Shown here one piece after another: positions 61,436-64,000 of a stretch of 64,000 nucleotides of DNA. Positions within the stretch are counted from its first letter, which is position 1. Each line of letters opens with the position of its first letter. Made by a program: the position numbers and the translations under genes. A model generated the notes under the pieces. That model was given only the letters and a program-made list of their open reading frames with translations, was not told the origin of the DNA and made no database searches. Source of the stretch: Flagellimonas abyssi (GTDB lineage Bacteria; Bacteroidota; Bacteroidia; Flavobacteriales; Flavobacteriaceae); NCBI RefSeq assembly GCF_019457905.1, contig NZ_JAHZSV010000007.1, forward strand, positions 206,173 to 270,172. The letters run 5' to 3'.

Positions 61436-63085
61436 ATGGAAAAGAACAAAATAGATAGAAGGAACTTCATCAAGCTTGGTAGCCTTGGAGCAACTGTTGT
61501 TATTACCTGGCCATTGTTGAATTCCTGTAATGGTTTTGCTTCAGAAAATAAAAATACCATCAATCCCGATTTTCAAGCAGATTTAGATTTCGAATTGACA
61601 GCCAAAGAAACAGATATTCAATTGTTTCAAGGAAATACAACCAAGGTTTGGATGTTTGAAGGAAACGTTCTTGACGGAGACAAAACAACAGTACAAAAAT
61701 TAGGGAAGAGCTATTTGGGACCTATAATAAGGGTGCGAAAAGGACAGAAAATAAGGGTTCGTTTCAAGAATCAATTACCTGAGGAAAGTATTGTTCATTG
61801 GCACGGTATGCACGTTCCAGAGGAAGATGACGGTCATCCTAAAGATGTAATAGCTAATGGTGAAACTTATGTGTATGAATTTGAAATAATGAACCGTGCC
61901 GGCACCTATTGGTTCCACCCACATCCACACGGACGTACTGGGCCACAGGTTTATAATGGTCTTGCAGGGCTTTTTGTAGTTACGGACGATGAAGAACAAC
62001 GATTAAAATTGCCATCAGGAGAATACGATGTTCCTGTTGTACTGCAAGATCGCCAGTTTGATAACAATAATCAATTGGTATATCTAAACCGTGGACGTAT
62101 GGATAGGATGAATGGTTTTTTGGGCAACCGTATCCTTATCAATGGAAATCCGGATATGAAACTTTCACTTAAAAGTGGGTGTGCCTATAGACTACGCTTT
62201 CTAAACGGTTCCAATTCACGTTTTTATAAACTAGCTTGGGAAGACGGCACCCCACTTGTTATTATAGGCAAGGATGGTAGTTTACTCGATAGTCCTAAAT
62301 CTAAACCTTATGTAATGTTGGGCGTTGCAGAAAGAATTGATGTATGGCTCGATTTAAAGAACAGGCCTCAAGGCTCTCAAATGATTATGAAGAGTTTGTC
62401 GTTCTCTCCTGGGATGATGGGGATGATGGGCGGAATGATGGGCAGGGGTCGAAACAACCTTCCTTTGGGCAGCACTTATGAAATATTAAAAATCAATATC
62501 GATAAAACAGGGAGCAACGACTTTGAGCTTCCACAACGGCTGGCCGAATTCAACAAACTCGATCCCGCCACTGCTGTTAATAGGAACAACCCAAGGACGT
62601 TCCGTTTTTTTATGAGGCGAATGCAATGGACTATCAATGGCCGGACTTGGGAAATGACGGGGGTTACCGAAGAAGAAACCGTAAAGCTCAATACGACCGA
62701 GGTTTGGGAAATCGTGAACAGAGGTGGTAGAATGATGGGCAATGACGATATGATGGGAGAAAGAGGTTGGATGCGTAACCGTGGAGAAATGGATAGAGAC
62801 AGAGGAATGATGGGCGGGGGAATGCAGATGCCGCACCCTTTTCATATTCATCATTTGCAATTTAATATTCTGGAAAGGGACGTTTCCGGGGTTGACAGCA
62901 GGATTTGGAATTCAGTTAAGGATGGATTTATAGATGAGGGTTGGCAGGATACGGTTCTGTTAATGCCAGGTATGAGTGTTAAACTAATTATGCGCTTTGA
63001 AGATTTTAAAGGCCTCTTTTTATACCATTGCCATAATCTGGAACACGAAGATATGGGGATGATGCGCAATTTTAAAATTGAATAA
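61436..63085 (+). CDS. Multicopper oxidase (CopA/CueO-like), Tat-exported
   Basis: A 549-residue periplasmic oxidase. I start at ATG 61436, which gives the Tat motif DRRNFIKLGSLGATVVITWP. Copper ligands are visible as VHWHGMHVP, WFHPHPHG, HPFHIHHLQF and YHCHNLEHEDMGMM, covering type 1, 2 and 3 sites. Met-rich insertions (MMGMMGGMMGRG near residue 330; DRGMMGGGMQMP near 455) resemble those that bind Cu(I) in CueO/PcoA. Likely oxidises Cu(I) to the less toxic Cu(II), completing the copper-resistance cluster. Confidence 0.92.
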   Translation: MEKNKIDRRNFIKLGSLGATVVITWPLLNSCNGFASENKNTINPDFQADLDFELTAKETDIQLFQGNTTKVWMFEGNVLDGDKTTVQKLGKSYLGPIIRVRKGQKIRVRFKNQLPEESIVHWHGMHVPEEDDGHPKDVIANGETYVYEFEIMNRAGTYWFHPHPHGRTGPQVYNGLAGLFVVTDDEEQRLKLPSGEYDVPVVLQDRQFDNNNQLVYLNRGRMDRMNGFLGNRILINGNPDMKLSLKSGCAYRLRFLNGSNSRFYKLAWEDGTPLVIIGKDGSLLDSPKSKPYVMLGVAERIDVWLDLKNRPQGSQMIMKSLSFSPGMMGMMGGMMGRGRNNLPLGSTYEILKINIDKTGSNDFELPQRLAEFNKLDPATAVNRNNPRTFRFFMRRMQWTINGRTWEMTGVTEEETVKLNTTEVWEIVNRGGRMMGNDDMMGERGWMRNRGEMDRDRGMMGGGMQMPHPFHIHHLQFNILERDVSGVDSRIWNSVKDGFIDEGWQDTVLLMPGMSVKLIMRFEDFKGLFLYHCHNLEHEDMGMMRNFKIE

Positions 63086-63135
63086 AAGATGACTATACAT
63101 AGTGTTGCACCGCTTGGAATATAATTGATTTTTGA

Positions 63136-63582
63136 ATGACTTTAATGACAACAAAAACAGAAAAAACATTATTGTCCAAAGGGATACGCCCTACTGAAAT
63201 GAGGTTGAAAATTCACAAATACCTCAATAGGAAGACCTATGCAGTAAGTTTAAACGAAATGCAAAAAGTCTTTATCGCTAAAAGCGAAAAAAACAAAACG
63301 GCAAACAGAACTACCTTTTATCGAAACCTAAAAACTTTTGAAGATAAAGGGCTAATTCATCAGATTAATGATGGGACAGGAGTGGCAAAATTTGCAATTT
63401 CCGATAAAAAGGCCAAAGGTAAATACGGTACAGATTTACATATGCATTTTCATTGTACCGTTTGCGGAAAAACTATTTGCTTGCCGGATAGAATATCGAA
63501 ACAAAACTTGCCGGACGATTATGAAATAAACGATGTGAACCTGGTATTAAAAGGGGTATGTAAAAATTGTAGTAAAAAATAA
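63136..63582 (+). CDS. Fur-family metalloregulator 2
   Basis: A 148-residue regulator (possible alternative start at ATG 63145). Helix-turn-helix: NRTTFYRNLKTFEDKGLIHQ; metal region: LHMHFHCTVCGKTICLPD and VLKGVCKNCSKK with two CxxC pairs. Similar to Fur 1 (60131) in layout and in the LHxHFHCxxC core, but clearly a separate paralogue. It follows the multicopper oxidase by 50 bp and may share or have its own promoter. Confidence 0.9.
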   Translation: MTLMTTKTEKTLLSKGIRPTEMRLKIHKYLNRKTYAVSLNEMQKVFIAKSEKNKTANRTTFYRNLKTFEDKGLIHQINDGTGVAKFAISDKKAKGKYGTDLHMHFHCTVCGKTICLPDRISKQNLPDDYEINDVNLVLKGVCKNCSKK

Positions 63583-63583
63583 T

Positions 63584-63646
63584 AGGTGGGAGTACCTTAA
63601 AACTGAACCCTTGCGCCCACTGGTCAGCTTAAGGTTTCCCCCACCT
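63584..63646 (+). other. Long imperfect inverted repeat before the dihydrolipoamide dehydrogenase gene
   Basis: AGGTGGG (63584-63590) pairs with CCCACCT (63640-63646), and CCTTAA (63595-63600) with TTAAGG (63629-63634). It may terminate the fur2 transcript, form a leader of the next gene, or be part of an insertion scar. Confidence 0.4.
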
Positions 63647-63670
63647 TATTTAATTAAAAAATTTACGAAT

Positions 63671-64000
63671 ATGGAAAAATATGATGTAACAATTATAGGG
63701 TCTGGCCCGGGCGGGTATGTAAGTGCCATCCGTTGCGCCCAATTGGGTCTAAAAGTGGCCATTGTTGAAAGGTACAGCACGTTGGGCGGTACCTGTCTAA
63801 ACGTGGGCTGTATCCCGTCAAAAGCCTGGTTGGAAGCCTCTGAGCATTATTACAAACTCAAGCATCAATTCGAAAAATTTGGGATTGATGTTAAAGAAGC
63901 CAATGTCGATATCCTGAAAATGAACCAAAGGGTTCAGGATGTGGTACAGGAAATCATCAATGGTGTTGATTATCTGATGAAAAAGAACAAGGTTACCGTT
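63671..64000 (+). CDS. lpd: Dihydrolipoamide dehydrogenase family protein, cut by the window
   Basis: FAD/NAD disulfide oxidoreductase. The first 110 codons are visible: FAD-binding VTIIGSGPGGYVSAIRCAQL, and the redox disulfide GGTCLNVGCIPSKAW. The C-terminal part lies beyond base 64000. It is similar to Lpd (E3 component) rather than mercuric reductase (no N-terminal HMA domain is seen). Whether it belongs to the element or the host chromosome is unclear. Confidence 0.85.
   Translation, partial: MEKYDVTIIGSGPGGYVSAIRCAQLGLKVAIVERYSTLGGTCLNVGCIPSKAWLEASEHYYKLKHQFEKFGIDVKEANVDILKMNQRVQDVVQEIINGVDYLMKKNKVTV

Larger units (their letters stand above)
52193..64000 (+). mobile_element. Integrated element carrying a metal-resistance cluster, left part
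   Basis: Evidence for an element: tRNA-Leu 3' fragment at the left edge, tyrosine recombinase as the first gene reading inward, and accessory metal-resistance cargo, all on the plus strand, with visibly more A/T-rich sequence than the genes to the left (by eye, not computed). Conjugation genes are not seen, so it could be an ICE, IME or simple island. No second copy of the tRNA-Leu anticodon arm occurs before base 64000, so the right end is outside the window or eroded. Confidence 0.65.

Noticed and set aside
63671..64000. Mercuric reductase (merA) as part of a mer operon
   Set aside because: No N-terminal HMA domain and no merR/merT nearby; the sequence fits dihydrolipoamide dehydrogenase.

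Overview
The window comes from a member of the Bacteroidota, almost certainly a marine-type Flavobacteriaceae (Muricauda/Allomuricauda/Flagellimonas-like; genus is inference). Supporting signs are type IX secretion genes (PorP/SprF and a giant protein with a gliding-motility C-terminal domain), SusC-like TonB receptors, a DnaE with a fused proofreading exonuclease, NrdB with an N-terminal ATP-cone, and several promoters matching the Bacteroidota TAnnTTTG -7 element. Shine-Dalgarno sequences are scarce.

Layout. 1-9.1 kb: end of a histidine-utilisation operon (hutU partial, hutG), umuDC, an FdhF/YdeP-type molybdopterin oxidoreductase, glutaryl-CoA dehydrogenase, trmN6. 9.1-17.9 kb: an outer-membrane barrel behind tandem LytTR-type boxes, rimM-rpsP, a DUF2383 protein, dnaE, trxA, a DUF58 protein, tRNA-Asp. 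18-25.8 kb: two exported ferritin-like proteins, transketolase, a PfpI protein, MgtC and an AraC regulator, interspersed with decayed gene pieces (SDR, flavodoxin-reductase-like, AraC-like). 25.9-29.9 kb: a long structured leader, a GNAT protein, a bS21 paralogue, a small basic protein, then proC-proB-proA. 30-31.3 kb: a YegP protein, a LytTR-type operator followed by a predicted structured small RNA, and a frameshifted LytTR regulator. 31.3-37.1 kb: siroheme synthase N-domain, PorP/SprF, DUF11-repeat giant. 37.3-41.6 kb: a Cys/His small protein, TonB receptor and two His-rich DUF4625-like lipoproteins, probably a metal-uptake operon. 41.7-44.8 kb: nrdB-nrdA. 45.2-49.7 kb: a TSP3-repeat surface protein, then a second Cys/His small protein with its TonB receptor. 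49.7-51.5 kb: an operon of a second bS21 paralogue, a NYN/LOTUS ribonuclease-like protein and a second RpoD-like sigma factor.

52.1 kb to the end: an integrated element. A 3' tRNA-Leu(CAA) piece lacking a matching 5' acceptor strand abuts a tyrosine recombinase, followed by a metal (copper/silver/cobalt-zinc type) resistance cluster: a Cys-rich small protein, a CzcA/CusA pump fused to its TolC-type outer-membrane factor, a CusB adaptor, a PII-like protein, two Fur-family regulators, a STAS-like protein, a Met/Cys-rich exported protein, a Tat-exported multicopper oxidase, and the start of a dihydrolipoamide dehydrogenase.

The most unusual items are (i) the bS21-NYN/LOTUS-sigma operon, whose bS21 carries His where the other paralogue has Tyr54, a position linked to anti-Shine-Dalgarno sequestration in Flavobacterium; (ii) the LytTR-box/small-RNA locus; (iii) three separate pairings of a small exported Cys/His protein with an outer-membrane receptor or efflux gene; and (iv) the 245-nt structured leader, with a short Pro-containing ORF, in front of the bS21/proCBA operon.
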